The translations under genes and the position numbers were made by a program. From NCBI GenBank assembly GCA_951799445.1, contig OX637295.1:10354001-10418000 (forward strand): DNA of 64,000 nt, given 5' to 3'. This DNA comes from Pseudisothecium myosuroides (Eukaryota > Streptophyta > Bryopsida > Hypnales > Lembophyllaceae). Every line of letters begins with the position of its first letter. Position 1 is the stretch's first letter. The notes under the pieces were generated by a model that was given only the letters and a program-made list of their open reading frames with translations, was not told the DNA's origin and did not search any database. Below, in pieces: positions 1 to 12,220 of this stretch.

Positions 1-465
1 ACAAAACAGTAACCTCTGATGCTAAATAGCTAATTGGCGGTGGTGGTAAACAGTAGTGACCACTATCCCCTGAAAAGGGACATACATAGCTCTTATCAAT
101 TAATTAACGACCCCACAAATAAATAAAAATTAAAAAAATAAAGACACCACAAATAAAAATATATGAAAATATTCAAAATATCTAATTCACTTATTCACAC
201 CCCAAAACCAAAACCAATTTACTACTGCCCTTGAGTCTAGGAGGTATGGGAATTTGCCCAATCTATCCTCATTCGTTTATGTGGTGATCACTCATTTACT
301 ACCTTACACATGAGATTTAGCTACTCACCCTGTATCTTTGGTACCACACTACCGAGGAGATTTATACACCTTAGGACCATCTGGTCTTTACTTAGAAGGT
401 CCTCACTTTAGGTCATTTGGATCTCTAAAAATAGCAAAGTATTCACACAAAATGAGTGGTCCCGC

Positions 466-838
466 GAGCGCCTACATAAGGCCATCTAGACAGCGTTACT
501 TGATTCAGGCCAGGCAGCACAAATCAAGGTGCAAGAAGAGGCTTGCCACCAACCACTACATGCAGGGTCTGTTTGGGCCAAATTTGAAAACATTTGGCTT
601 CAGTCACATCTTTTAGCTAGCAAAGAGAATGGATTGATTATCTGGAATAGGGATGACCCTCCTCCTTGCTCCTTTGCTTAGCTGCTACTTCTTCCTTGGC
701 TTTCCTTTTTCACTTTCTTGTTGGTTCTGAGCTCATTATCTCTTCACTGTCAAGCCGTTAGGCTTGGCTGCTTTGTACTTTGGATTTCATTTTTAATGCA
801 ATGGGTTCGCCCATTTGTTCAAAAAAAAAATGAAAAAA
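466..838 (+). mobile_element. LINE 3' end fragment (L1-type tail)
   Basis: A 5'-truncated non-LTR retrotransposon tail. Around 560-700 one frame reads like the C-terminal end of a plant LINE ORF2: a WAKFENIWLQS-type stretch, then an IWNRDDP-type stretch just before a stop. The same residues recur in the minus-strand fragment at about 1245-1780. The non-coding tail ends in a short stem-loop (ATGGG/CCCAT around TTCG, 801-814), then CATTTGTTC and a poly(A) run from 821. No 5' part or intact reading frame is present. Family assignment rests on the shared tail and is not backed by a search. Confidence 0.6.
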
Positions 839-1242
839 AAATGAAATACACATGGGTATGATATATGGAACATATATACATGTTTTATAGAATATTGATA
901 TGGACATTTCATATAGATATATGTATAGGTATAAGATATGGGATATAGTTGTTAATCTTGTATTAATTGTAATCTAGTATTTTTAGAAAAAAAATATACA
1001 TTACAAGACAAGAAAAATGGATAGCAATGAAACTATTGTAGCTCTTTTACTAATTAAGTAATAGCGTGAGTGAAGTGAATCTCCTCACCATCTCCTCAAA
1101 ATGAACCCCCCAACCACTAATGTTGATGTAGGTACACCCAAAATTGCACACTGCATAAAACCACCAATATTACTTTGTGTACATCTCCAAAATCAATATG
1201 TATGTATTTAGAAGAAAGGATTTTAGAACATCTACCCCAAAT
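839..1242. other. AT-rich intergenic stretch
   Basis: Simple AT-rich sequence between two LINE tails that point at each other. I see no gene, RNA or clear repeat in it. Confidence 0.5.
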
Positions 1243-1780
1243 AATTTTTTTTTTAACAAATGGGAGAACCCACTGCATATATAAAAAAAAAAACAAGTAC
1301 AAACCAAACAAGACTCGCGGCTGGACAATGAAGAGAATATGAGCGAAGAACTAAAAAGAGAAAATGAGCCTAGAAGCTAAGAGATCAAAAGAAAGCCATA
1401 GGAGGACGGACAAAACTAAACAAAAAGGCAAGGCTATGGGCCATCCCTATTCCAAGTATACCACCCATCCTCCTTGGTAGCCCAAATCAAGGACTGAAGC
1501 CAAGTTTTCTCAAACTCAGCCCAAATCCTCTCTACATGTTGTGGTCTCTAAAGGGGGCTTGAATGTGCCTTAATTTGTGTTGCCCTCCCTGAATTGAGTA
1601 AAGCCGTCCATAAGGCCTTGTGAATACGCTCTCAAGACCACATATTTTGGATAAAAACTTTACTATTCCTAGAGATCCAAATGATCCATAGTGAGGAGCC
1701 TCTGACTAAGGACCATAATGATTTGAATTGAGTGAACCTACATGGAAGTTTGTCACCAAATATGCAGTGCCTGTAACTAA
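1243..1780 (-). mobile_element. LINE 3' end fragment, minus strand
   Basis: Read on the minus strand, about 1780 down to 1440 encodes a broken LINE ORF2 C-terminus: a SLWIIWISRNSKVF-like start, a later WAEFEKTWLQSLIWA-like stretch and a WYTWNRDGP end, with several in-frame stops. It is followed by a tail with a TGGG/CCCA stem-loop (1261-1272), CATTTGTT and a run of As on the minus strand (1247-1256). The coding end and tail correspond to the plus-strand fragment at 466-838, so both come from the same or related LINE families. Confidence 0.6.
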
Positions 1781-4700
1781 GTCTCGAGTGTATGATAAAT
1801 TTTGACTGATCACCACATAAATGGATGAGGATAGATTGAGCGTATTCCCATACCTCCTGGGCTCATGGGCAGTAATAGAATCTGTGTATGGAGGTCTCTG
1901 TAGTGTCTATTGTGCAACAATTGCAACTAGTGTCAATATCCGGATTGATCCGGGCCCTCCACGAGTGTACTGCAACCGCATTATACCACACAGACCACAT
2001 GAAAGCCACTTTTTTCTAGTAACATTTTTATGCTATAGATCACACCAGTCTGGTAGAAAATTAGGTGGGAGATGGCCAAGCTACTTCAAGGAGATAGATT
2101 GTTTGAGCTGAGTTTGTTTATTGAGTAACAATCGCCCTATAGCTGTTGAATACCCCAAATAACTTTGACCCTTTCTAATTTTTACATACGGTATCTAAAT
2201 GCCGTGTTTTTTGGTGCTTGGAACTTCTTTTCACTTGCCAACAATAAAATATGAAAATTTGACTAGTCTAAATTTTTTTTGCAAGGACAATTTAGGGACT
2301 TTAGATTTGAATAGGGACTCAAATTTGGAAGAAATATGCAAATTTTCAAAGCAAAATGATGTTACCCTCTTCCTACTTGAGTTGGGATCTAAAACTAAAG
2401 AAACTTGTAACTTTTTTTCAATTGTTGGATCTTCTTAAAAATTGGATTCTTCAAAAGTTTGTTTGTTTTCCTAATTTCACAAAAAAATGAGGAAGAAAAA
2501 AAATCTAATCCTTCATTTAAGGATGCCCAAATTTCTCAAAACCAGTTTCAATTTGCAAGGAGCTTTAGGGGTTAAAATTCAATGAATGGATTCCAAGAGT
2601 AAAGAAATTGGATTTTAAATGTTATGAAATTTCTACTCTTTAAAGTCTAGGAAGCTTAATTTAAACCCAATTGATTTTGTCACATAATTTGTATTCTATG
2701 AGTCAAATACAATACCATACACATATATGGTTCCCCAAAGACCTTTAACCCCTGAGGGCCTAGCGCAAGTTCACTCAAATCCAGACTCTTTGGAATTCAT
2801 TTCAGTCAAACTATCACCTAAAAAGAGATTTACATAAACTAACCATACCGATTAGTAGTGGACATAGGCCCAAAGCTCCAAGGAAAGGAATACGTCCTTT
2901 GACCGTACCGTTGAAAAGATTATAATGGTCAAATAAGGAAATCTTTCAAAATCGAGAGGCCATATTTTGTCCCTTGAGGCGCTCAAGGATTAAGGGTTAA
3001 TTCTAAAGAAAAAATTAGTTGCAAAAATCTCATTCCAAAAAGACTCAAATATTACCGAACGTGCTAGGACATTGCAAAAAATAAATTTTTCTAACTTCAA
3101 ACAAGGAAACGCTACAATCTTGCAATCTCCAAAATCAAAGTTTTTGAAAGAATTTCCAAGCCTTCCTCACACAATAGCCAAATAAAGTTTTAAACAATTT
3201 AAATTTTAAAAAAAAACATACTTTTACTCTTCTTCTTTTTTAAATTTTTTCCTGTTTTATTTTGACATAAATAAAACAACTACCGCCTTTACTGCTTTTA
3301 TCCTTTATCATTTTTATCACTAGAAACTATAAAGTCTTTACCAATTTCCACCAGAGACGTCCCCTTGTCCTTTACGAGTTAACTTATTACTGGCAGTAAG
3401 GTAAGAAATGCACCCAACTTACTGATGATGGAAGGGACTGGATGAGGGCTCACTTGATGAATCATAAGTTTCCCAGGCATCAAGGGAGTTACTGCAGTCC
3501 ATGATTTACCTGCCTGCCCACCAGCTTTTAACTTACAGTTAGGGTACCGGTACTATCGTATGCACTTGAAACTATCTCTTCAAAGCTTTGCTACTAAGTT
3601 AGCCCACTACCACCAATCTTCTCAATGCCGCCCTCCCTCATGTACATGTGGTGTACATTTCCCCCTCTGAAATGTACTTGTGGTGTACAATTCCCCTTTT
3701 GAAGTGTATCCATATCTATATGATTGAAACTAGCCCATTATTGCCACCCTTCCCGTTTCTGCCCTCATGTACCTATGGTGTACATTTTTTTTCCTCTGAA
3801 ATGTACCCTGTGTGAATGGGAGTGCGGAATTGAGGAGGGTGGTGGTAATAGGCTGGTTCACCTTAATTCCTGAACGTCACAGCCGGAACATTGAGCTTCT
3901 CAGGACTTTGCAGTCAATATGGAATAATGAGAAATTGTGTAGTTCACTAAGGACTTCACCGTTGAATCTAGGAGCTAACTACTTGATGAACGTGAAGGCT
4001 CAATTTTTGAGAGAATCCATCGTCTAGATTTACAGATTATAATAATTTATCAACATGGGCTTCCGACTCTGAACGTCCAAAAAACGTCCGCTATGACGTT
4101 CGGGGGTTACTATTTGGGTATTCAAGGAGTACAAGCTGCCTTGAGTGAGTTTATAATTTCAAATTTTTTTCCTCTCATTTTCTTTATTTTCTATTTTCCT
4201 TGGGTTGAAACGTTGCAACAAAAGGCTCTCCTCGAGCATTCCTTTCAACTAAAAACAACATCTAAATTGTCCAAATTAGTGTTTGAACATAGTTCCTAAT
4301 ATTGAATTGCAAAGGTTTTGGATGGGTTCTTGTTATTAGTCTAATAGAGATTCTAGATTCTCTTAGAATGTATAATTTTTTAGACACTTTATAAAAAGTA
4401 TGAAAACAAGGATACCTAAAATTGGTCCCGGGCTCTTGTGAATGGAGGCCATGCATTTTTAGAAAGAATATGTAGAGTTTGGTTTTAGAAACATGACACA
4501 ATAAGTTGCATTTACCTTATAATCTTTGTATGGATATTGAAGCTTGGTGCCCCATACAAAAAACAAAGAACTATGCAATGAGAAGCTTTGTACTTGTAAG
4601 GACGTTTTTTGAGTAATGTCCTACCCAAACTTCTCTACATGTAGCTTTTGTCAATGCAAAGCCTCCTTTTCTTTGATCAAAGCCATAAATTTGAAAATAA

Positions 4701-5177
4701 ATTTTTTGTATATACTTTGTCAATGTTCACCCAAACTTCTTTTTTATTGTCATCCAAAATGCATGTGATGATAGTAAATTCTATAGCATTGTAATCACTT
4801 AGTATTGCGTACAATATTGACATTTTTAAAGTGTTTAGGATTGGTTTAGGACAATTGTATTAATATGGAATATGATTGATATTCCTACAAAGAGCATCTT
4901 AGATAAAGGTTTACAAAGATATCCATTTGATGTTCATCACTTTACTCTATGTCTTTGTTTCACAAATGTTGCAAGACTTAAGTGATACCAATCCAACTCT
5001 ATTCAATACTGCAATCTTTTTTACACTTATTGGAGTAACTGATAGTATATTTCAATAGTGAAAATATAATTTATGTAGATTTTAGAGATAACCTACAAGA
5101 AGAAACAATTTAATGATGGAAACACATTGAAATGTTTATTTAGACAATTTTTGGTGTAGTTACCTTATCACTTGTAT
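1781..5177. other. Intergenic, no gene recognised; old repeats
   Basis: No convincing coding sequence. At 2745-3000 a stretch starts TTAACCCCTGAGG and ends near a TTAA; it may be a decayed relative of the TTAA-flanked family. At about 3605-3680 and 3733-3810 a roughly 75-base motif built on CATGTACNTRTGGTGTACATTT is repeated directly. The rest is AT-rich with short chance reading frames. Confidence 0.4.
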
Positions 5178-6119
5178 TTAACCCCTAAAGTTCCTTGACT
5201 ACGTTCTCAGCAAAAATGCTCCAAAACTGCCATTTCTAGTATAAGTACCAAATCTTTGAAAAATATCATTTTTGAACACATGTAACCATAGGATCTTGTA
5301 GTACTCTGGGTTGAGAATATGTGGAAAAAATTTCAGAAATTTCCATCGTAGAGATTGCAAGATATTAGCGTTTGAAGTGGCAAAAGTCCTTTTTTTGGCC
5401 CTGCAAAAAACTGGGCAGCTGCACTTCACAAGGTCAGATTATTATGAAAAAAATTCCAAAAAAAAAAATGGTTGCGCTTCTTTGGATTCATTCTTCAGGG
5501 CAAGTTGGCTACATGCTTGAAAATTTTCAGATTATTTGGAATTGTATAACATATATAAAAAAAAAATAGTAAATAGAAAGAAGTAGAGAATGGTTCAAAA
5601 CACTAAATTGTTAAGAAGTTAATTATGGAATTGAAAAATGCCAATCCCAATGGTTGCAATGTTGTAATAAACAGTCTACATCCTACAATTTTATTTTTTT
5701 TGAAAAATATTGAAAATTGAGTGAAATAAACAACTTCAAAGTTTATTTTAGAGTAGATAATCCATAACTACCCACAAACTAAAAAACCTCATAACGTTTA
5801 ATTCATTGATCAAAATGGAATGATTCAAAGCTTTCCACGTATATATAAATCTAATTAACCAATTTCAAATTTTTATTTTTGAAAAAAGTGATTTTTTATG
5901 ATCTGCTTGGACTGCCCAAGTTGACCAATAAACAACATATTAGGCCATAACTTTTGACTCGTATTTCCAAATGTCATAAAATTTGGTGCATATGAAATAT
6001 ATTCCTTGTCCCCACCTTCTATAAAAATTTCAGCCCAAAATATGCACATCTCCAGTCACACGTACCTGCCCAAAATTTCTATGTTGCCAAAAAACGCATG
6101 TTGGTCCTTTAGGGGTTAA
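5178..6119. mobile_element. TTAA-flanked element, copy 1 (piggyBac-like termini)
   Basis: A 942-base repeat bounded by TTAA on both sides (5178-5181 and 6116-6119), with short inverted ends CCCCTAAAG and CTTTAGGGG. Its sequence recurs at 9403-10314, 51627-52565 and, split, at 56796-60118. TTAA target duplication with CCC-starting ends is the known signature of the piggyBac superfamily. No transposase is encoded, so it would be non-autonomous. The superfamily call is inference from the ends only; the repeat itself is seen directly. Confidence 0.65.
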
Positions 6120-7971
6120 GTTTTTGTAATATAACAAAGCATGATAATAAGAATATTAAACTAGGTAAATTGATTCATATGGATTTGGTAACAAACTTAA
6201 AAACGTGATATTAGTGAATTGCATACTACAATGCACCAGTTTCAATGTTGCAATGCACTACTTTTCAATAAATTTTAGGATTTCAAAACTTTCAAGACGT
6301 CATCCATTAAATTGTAACTTATAATTTTACAAAAAAATATTTATATAGATAGAAGATCTCATCATTTTTTGAAAAAATCTAATTTTTTTGAGAAAATAAA
6401 TCTTTTAATAGTTGAAATGAGGCATTTAGAAAAAGCCCAATTATTGTCACATTGCCTCAATGCACTCAAAAATTCCAAAAATTCCAAAAATAAGAAGGTT
6501 GTGAATGGTATTTTTAGATACAAAAATACTCAATAGATTTCAAACATAAGTCACTAGATTTTTTAATCTATTTTTGGATAAATAACTTTTTTATATTAAT
6601 CTTTTTTACTTCATTGATTATTTTTCTTTATTAAAATTTATTTTGATGATTGAACTTTTGGATGGGATTTCGAATGAAAGTCTATACGTAGGCTTGGTAA
6701 TGAAATTTCAAATATAGAATTGACAATAAACTTTCTTAACCGTCAAAGTCTGTTGTCTTTGTTTGGTCAAAGTATTATTAAATGAGAGGTTTCAAAATTA
6801 CATATCTTCAAGATAATTTATTTTTGTAAATTAAGAATCTTATGGTCTCTTTACGTCTAGATAACTTTAAATGTTGGAACTTTTAATTTTGTAATTATCC
6901 AATGCCCATTTTTTTAAAGGTTTAAGAATAATTTTTTTTGTCAATATAGACAAGAGTGCACATTGAATGTTCACAAGTGCACAAAGAGCTTGTCTTAGAA
7001 CTAATGGGTTGTAGCATGCAACCAGTGAAAAAAGGGTATTAAAAAGACATTAGAAGATTTTTGAGGGCATAAAGAGACTGTTTCAGGCTAGTTCCCCTTA
7101 CTATGAACCAACGGTACGCTTTCAAAATATTAATTATTAAAAAAAATGAAAAATAGTTAAATATTATCATCTGAGGTGGCAAAATCTCAACCACGTTAGA
7201 CTGCTGATGTAGCGAAATTCCCTTAGTTCCCACAGTCTAGGAACTTGCGGTCTTCCAAAGGCCTCAAAAATCTTCTAATGATTTAGGTGTGCTTGATGAG
7301 AGACAAAGAGATTTTGTGGATTTGTTCACACTTTTAAATCTTTGTCATGCCTTGTATGTACACGAAATGTATTCTAAGTTGGACACTTTATTGCAATGAA
7401 ACACATGAAGGCAAATATAAGCTCAAGGGCAAAGTTAAAAGAGGAAATGAAATTAATAATGGCCAAAGACCAAAAATGAACAAGGTAAATTTGAAGGAGC
7501 ATCCAAATGCGGGAGTGAACACTAAACCCAGAAGCCTCCAAGGTCGAGTGGACCATAAAAGAGAGACAGTGCTTGTAGGCAAATGAAAATAAGGGGCCAC
7601 AATCCTAAAGCCAGAGTTGGGACAAAAAATTGAGGCACTGCAATGGGCAGCAATGGACAGCGATGGCAAGCTTGAAAGAACACTAGACACCTATAAATTA
7701 GACATAGGTTGAAACACATGCATATATCAACTAAGTCAAAAACAAGGTTTGGGAAAGTTCCATTTGGGATGGGATGGGTTGAATCCAAGAGTGCACCCCG
7801 TCATCCTACATGTCAAGGATGTGATACATACCATTGTTCACCAATGAGGCAAGGGTCCCTTACATTGAACAAACTTGTCTTCTATGGCTCCTTAGCCAAC
7901 CCCAATCCTTACATTAACTCAAGTAAGTCCTTCCCAAGCATCTAGGGAGGCATACAATGTTTTGTAAGTAA
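6120..7971. other. Intergenic, no gene recognised
   Basis: AT-rich sequence. At about 7340-7950 base composition rises and overlapping reading frames of 60-100 codons occur on both strands, but none resembles a protein family I know and none shows splice signals linking it to another. Confidence 0.4.
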
Positions 7972-8297
7972 GGTAACTTGCTCTGAAATCGCACTGGCTC
8001 TAAAATCGCCCACCCTATTCAAATGTACACTGGTTGTACATGTAACTATTTCATAGCCTTCAATGATGTACAAACAATGTACATTTTAGGGGGTGGGCGA
8101 CTTTAGAGTCTTGTGCCACTTCAACTTCAAAATTTCATAATTAATTCCAAAAAGCTCCAAAAAATATGAAATGACTTGGGTTAGATGCCAATTTCTCTTG
8201 TCTTTCAAGGACAATTTACTGAAAAATATTTTGTGATGTTTCACCTCACCAAAATTCAGTTTCAGCTCTTAGGTGGGCGATTTCTGAATCTGTTACC
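7972..8297. mobile_element. Short TIR element (MITE), family shared with 51.2 kb
   Basis: Imperfect inverted ends GGTAACTTGCTCTGAAATCGC (left) and the complement of GGTAACAGATTCAGAAATCGC (right) bound about 326 bases. The interior (around 8110-8200, a stretch containing AAAAAATATGAAATG and TTAGATGCCAAT) matches the interior of the element at 51234-51527. A TG dinucleotide run at 8380-8394 lies just outside. No coding capacity. Confidence 0.5.
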
Positions 8298-9014
8298 TTA
8301 GCAACTTCAAGAGTTGGATCACAAAGTGTCCCCCAGAGCCATGTTTTTGCGTCTGACGACAAGTTGTTTTTTTTCCATGTGTGTGTGTGTGTGTGTTGGT
8401 GGGCGCCTTGCTGTGGCCATGATTCTCTGTTCACTGGTTTTCCAAGATGGAGTAGTTCACACTTCACAGCCCCTTCACAGGAACTCAGCCGTGTGATGGC
8501 CTCTACCAGTCTTCTTCTGTACTCCACAATCTAGGTAATCCTCGCTGCGCGTAAGTCCCCACGCCTTATAAAAGTACGACCGCAAGACCCTTCGCCAAAG
8601 TGTGTCAAGATCAGCCGATTGTACCCACCCACCGCATATTGATCAAGCAAGTGAGAAGTATTAGAATTTAACAATCTGAATTGACAGCTTTCCCTCAAAA
8701 TCTCTCAAGGACAACTCAATGAGATTGCCTCACCAGCAATGAAACATCAAACAGCTAAGTTACATCTTTCCAATTCATAACCCAAAACTTCACCAGTCAG
8801 TCGAACTCCTAGCAGGCAATTCAATCCTAGGATTTCATTTCCCAAGTACTGTAATTAGCATGACTGAACATCCGTTGAAAGATGTAGTACATCATGGATG
8901 AGATTTATCCATGTGTCGTGGTAGCAACCTTCGTATGAAAATATATGGATGATTCTTTGTGATTTCATCCATCCAATATTTCTACAAAAGACCACATCAA
9001 GGAAAAATCCCTCA

Positions 9015-9256
9015 ATTGCAACAATACTAATGCAGTATTGTTTCAATGGTTTCAATTGTTATGCAGTATAATATTGAAAACTTACTATTGCAGTACTACC
9101 TCAGTACTGCAACAATATAGTTTCAATAATGATACACTTTACTCTTGAAACTATACTATTCCAATACTGAGGTAGTACTGCAATTGTAAGCTTTCAATAT
9201 TATATTGCGTAACAATTGAAACCATTGAAACAATACTGCATTAGTACTGTTGCAAT
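9015..9256. repeat. 242-bp near-perfect palindrome (hairpin MITE)
   Basis: Two arms of about 110 bases, from ATTGCAACAATACTAATGC on the left to the complementary GCATTAGTACTGTTGCAAT on the right, separated by a loop of roughly 20 bases near 9128-9146. By eye the arms agree at about 95% of positions. Such a structure is typical of a young hairpin MITE and could give a long foldback RNA. No clear target duplication could be fixed. Confidence 0.75.
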
Positions 9257-9290
9257 AAAGGGGTACTTTCCTGATGCAATACAACAAGTA

Positions 9291-10749
9291 CTCCCTCTGT
9301 CTCAAAAAAAATCTAGAGTTTCCAAATATGCTTGTCTCAAATTAAATTCAAAATTGGCTCTCCACAACTTGATGGACAACAACTGACGCTAGTTCAAACA
9401 CCTTAACCCCTAAAGGACCAGTCTGCTATTTTTAGCAACATAGAAGTTTCGGGTAGGTACGTGTGATTGTAGATTTCCATATTTTAGGCTGAATTTTTGG
9501 TAGAAGAAGGGGACGAGGAATATCTTTCATATGCACTAAGTTTCATGAAATTTGGAAATAGGAATCATAAGTTATGGCCTAATATGTTGCTTTTCTGTAA
9601 CTGGGCAGTCCAGGCAAATCAGAAAAAAATCACTTTTTTCAATAAAAATAATTTGAAATTGGTTTTCTAGATTTATATATACACAGAAAGCTTTGAATCA
9701 TTCCATTTTGATCGAGGAATTTTAGTTTGTGGGCAGTTATAGATTCTCTATTCTAAAATAAACTTTGAAGTCATTTATTGCATTCAATTTTCAATATTTT
9801 TTGAAAAAAACAAAATCACAAGATGTAGATTGTTTATTACAACATTACAACCATTGGGATTGACATTTTTCAATTCCTTAATTAAACTCTTAACAATTTT
9901 GTATTTTGAATCAATCTCTACTTCTTCCTACTTACTATTTTTTTCCTATACGTTTACAATTCTAAATGATTTGAAAATTTTTAAGCATGTAGCCAACTTG
10001 TTTAGGAAAAAGAATTCAAAGAAGCACCACCATTTTGGACATTTTTTTATTTATAGAAAAGTGAGCTTGTGAAGTGTAGTTGCCTTGTTTTTAGCAGGGC
10101 CAAAAAAATGATTTTAATGAATTTTAATGTTTATATCTTGCAATCCCCGCTGTGGAAATTTCTGAAATTTTTACCATATGTTCTCAAAGCATACTACAAG
10201 ATCTTACAGTTACATTTTTATTTTTTTTAAATTCAAAAATTTGGTACTTGTACTAAAAATGGCAATTTTTAAGCGTTTTTGGTGAAATCATAGTCATGGA
10301 ACTTTAGGGATCAAAGCAAAAGAATTTGTAGATGTCACCCTCCAAAGACTATATAGCAATTCAATCCTTGCAAAGGGAATCAAAACACAACCTCTAACCA
10401 ACCAAAGGTGACGAATTCAGTCCAAAACTATACAAAAACTTCTTAGAGTTGAATCACGAGACATTGGCAGAATTGAATGCAGAGGACATCAATGAACGTC
10501 ACTGCACCGACATTGCTTGAAGAATGATCAAAATTAATACCATTGGAACAATTCTAAAAAGGGCAAAAATTTGTCACTTTTACGCTGTTTTTCAACATGC
10601 GCCGCTTCACTTTTGACTTCCATTCTTTCACATCAAGTGGAATTTAGTAGAAGCTACAATATCTTTGCAATCCCTTGAAAATAGGAACAACTCACACATT
10701 AATCTATCCATTTCTAGAAAATTCCGAATTTATTTCGAGACGGAAGGAG
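9291..10749. mobile_element. Stowaway-like element interrupted by a TTAA element
   Basis: The left end CTCCCTCTGTCTCAAAAAAA follows a TA (9289-9290). The right end is the complement of CTCCTTCCGTCTCGAAATAA and is followed by TA (10750-10751). CTCCCTCYGT ends with TA target duplication are the known Stowaway (Tc1/mariner) signature. The net element is about 550 bases once the nested insertion at 9403-10314 is removed. Confidence 0.7.
9403..10314. mobile_element. TTAA-flanked element, copy 2, nested in Stowaway
   Basis: Inverted in orientation relative to copy 1. The left boundary TTAA (9403-9406) and CCCCTAAAG are intact; the right end has decayed to CTTTAGGGA followed by TCAA. The internal sequence closely follows copies 1 and 3. 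It lies wholly inside the Stowaway-like element, so it inserted later. Confidence 0.65.
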
Positions 10750-12220
10750 TACGTAATTTTCATATAACTCTCATTCAAAATTTTGCAAAAGAGAGAAGAA
10801 CTCCAACCAGAAGGTGCCTAAGTATCCTACGTGATTTGGTGTAAATTAAGCCATGTTTGTAAAAAAAGTGCCACATGCCATCTTGTGAATGGTGTGAGGT
10901 GATGTGGACCTTGAGAATCTCATGTGAAAATTCAATTTTGGCACTTGAGTGCCGAATTAGACCTTCATGTACAATAAGGTATAAATATTATCTCTTGACC
11001 TAAGATACCAAGATTCACTTTGAAAAGTCCGCACAAATGGTGTGTTTCTTCAACACACTTGTTTCAAAAAGAAAAAGAAAAAAAGTCCGGACAAATGACA
11101 CCTATGCTACATACCTTCATTAGAAGAACAATTTTTTTCCCTTAACTATTGATATAACTTACGTTGTTGATCTATTCAAAAAAATTCACTACCATACATA
11201 TTTGTCTTCCTTGCTTTTTTAAATTTATTTTTAAATTTCATGTTTTTTCTTCACAATCTCTAGAATCACATAAAATTAGTAGAAACACTATTCTGAGGTT
11301 GACTTTCAACAAAGTAATTTAAATCTGTACTAAATAGGTCAGTAATATATATACTAATATACAACAATTAACCCCAAACAAATTAATTTTCAATCATTGA
11401 CTTCGCAAATGATCTGATCAGAACCCTTGCAGAGACTATAAGTTTTAACATAAAATAATGAAAATTCACTTTAAATAGATACTCCACTTCAGTTACAGAT
11501 ACAGGCAATTTCACAAACAAATCCCCCAAGTACAAAACTCTTAAAACATTTAAATTCTAACCCTTAAATGAGAAATCCATGACCTCCAGTTTGAGTAATT
11601 ACAGACCGATCTTCACACAGTCTGACAGTCTAAAGTCCATAGATCACACTAGATTTGCACATATTGTGTGCAATAATCAGCCCTTTGTCTGCGTCTAAGT
11701 GTCCCTGTGAGTGAGCAGTATTTTTTTTGTTAATTTTTAATTTTTAAAATAATATTGAAATTTATTTAGTTTGGGTAGTGCAGAAAATGATGTTGAGTAG
11801 AGTGATGAAGCTAGTCATGGCCACGTGGATGAAACATGAAAATTTGCATTCATCCAAAGGGTCCACATTCATCTAGAAAATTGTGATACCATTTGAAGAT
11901 TTGGTAGCAATTTTGGTGGTTTCATCCATTGAAAAGGAGAATACATTATATCTTATAGTTTGTTTTCGAGTAATTTTTTTGGGTTACAAAAGAAACCCTT
12001 CTAATGAAACATTCTTCAATCCTTCATTCAATTCCCTCATTTTCTAAACCACGTAGCAACCCCACCTATTAGAAACTACGTCTTTCTAAAGTTGAAAATC
12101 AAGGATTTTTGCTCTAGATGTACACCTTCTAAATGAAAGAACCTAGGACCTATTTTAGATATGGTTGTAATCAATACTTTGAAAATTTGGAATTTATCTT
12201 AGGTGCACCAAATATGTATG
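10750..12220. other. Intergenic, no gene recognised
   Basis: AT-rich sequence with only short chance reading frames; I see no gene and no well-bounded repeat. Confidence 0.4.
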
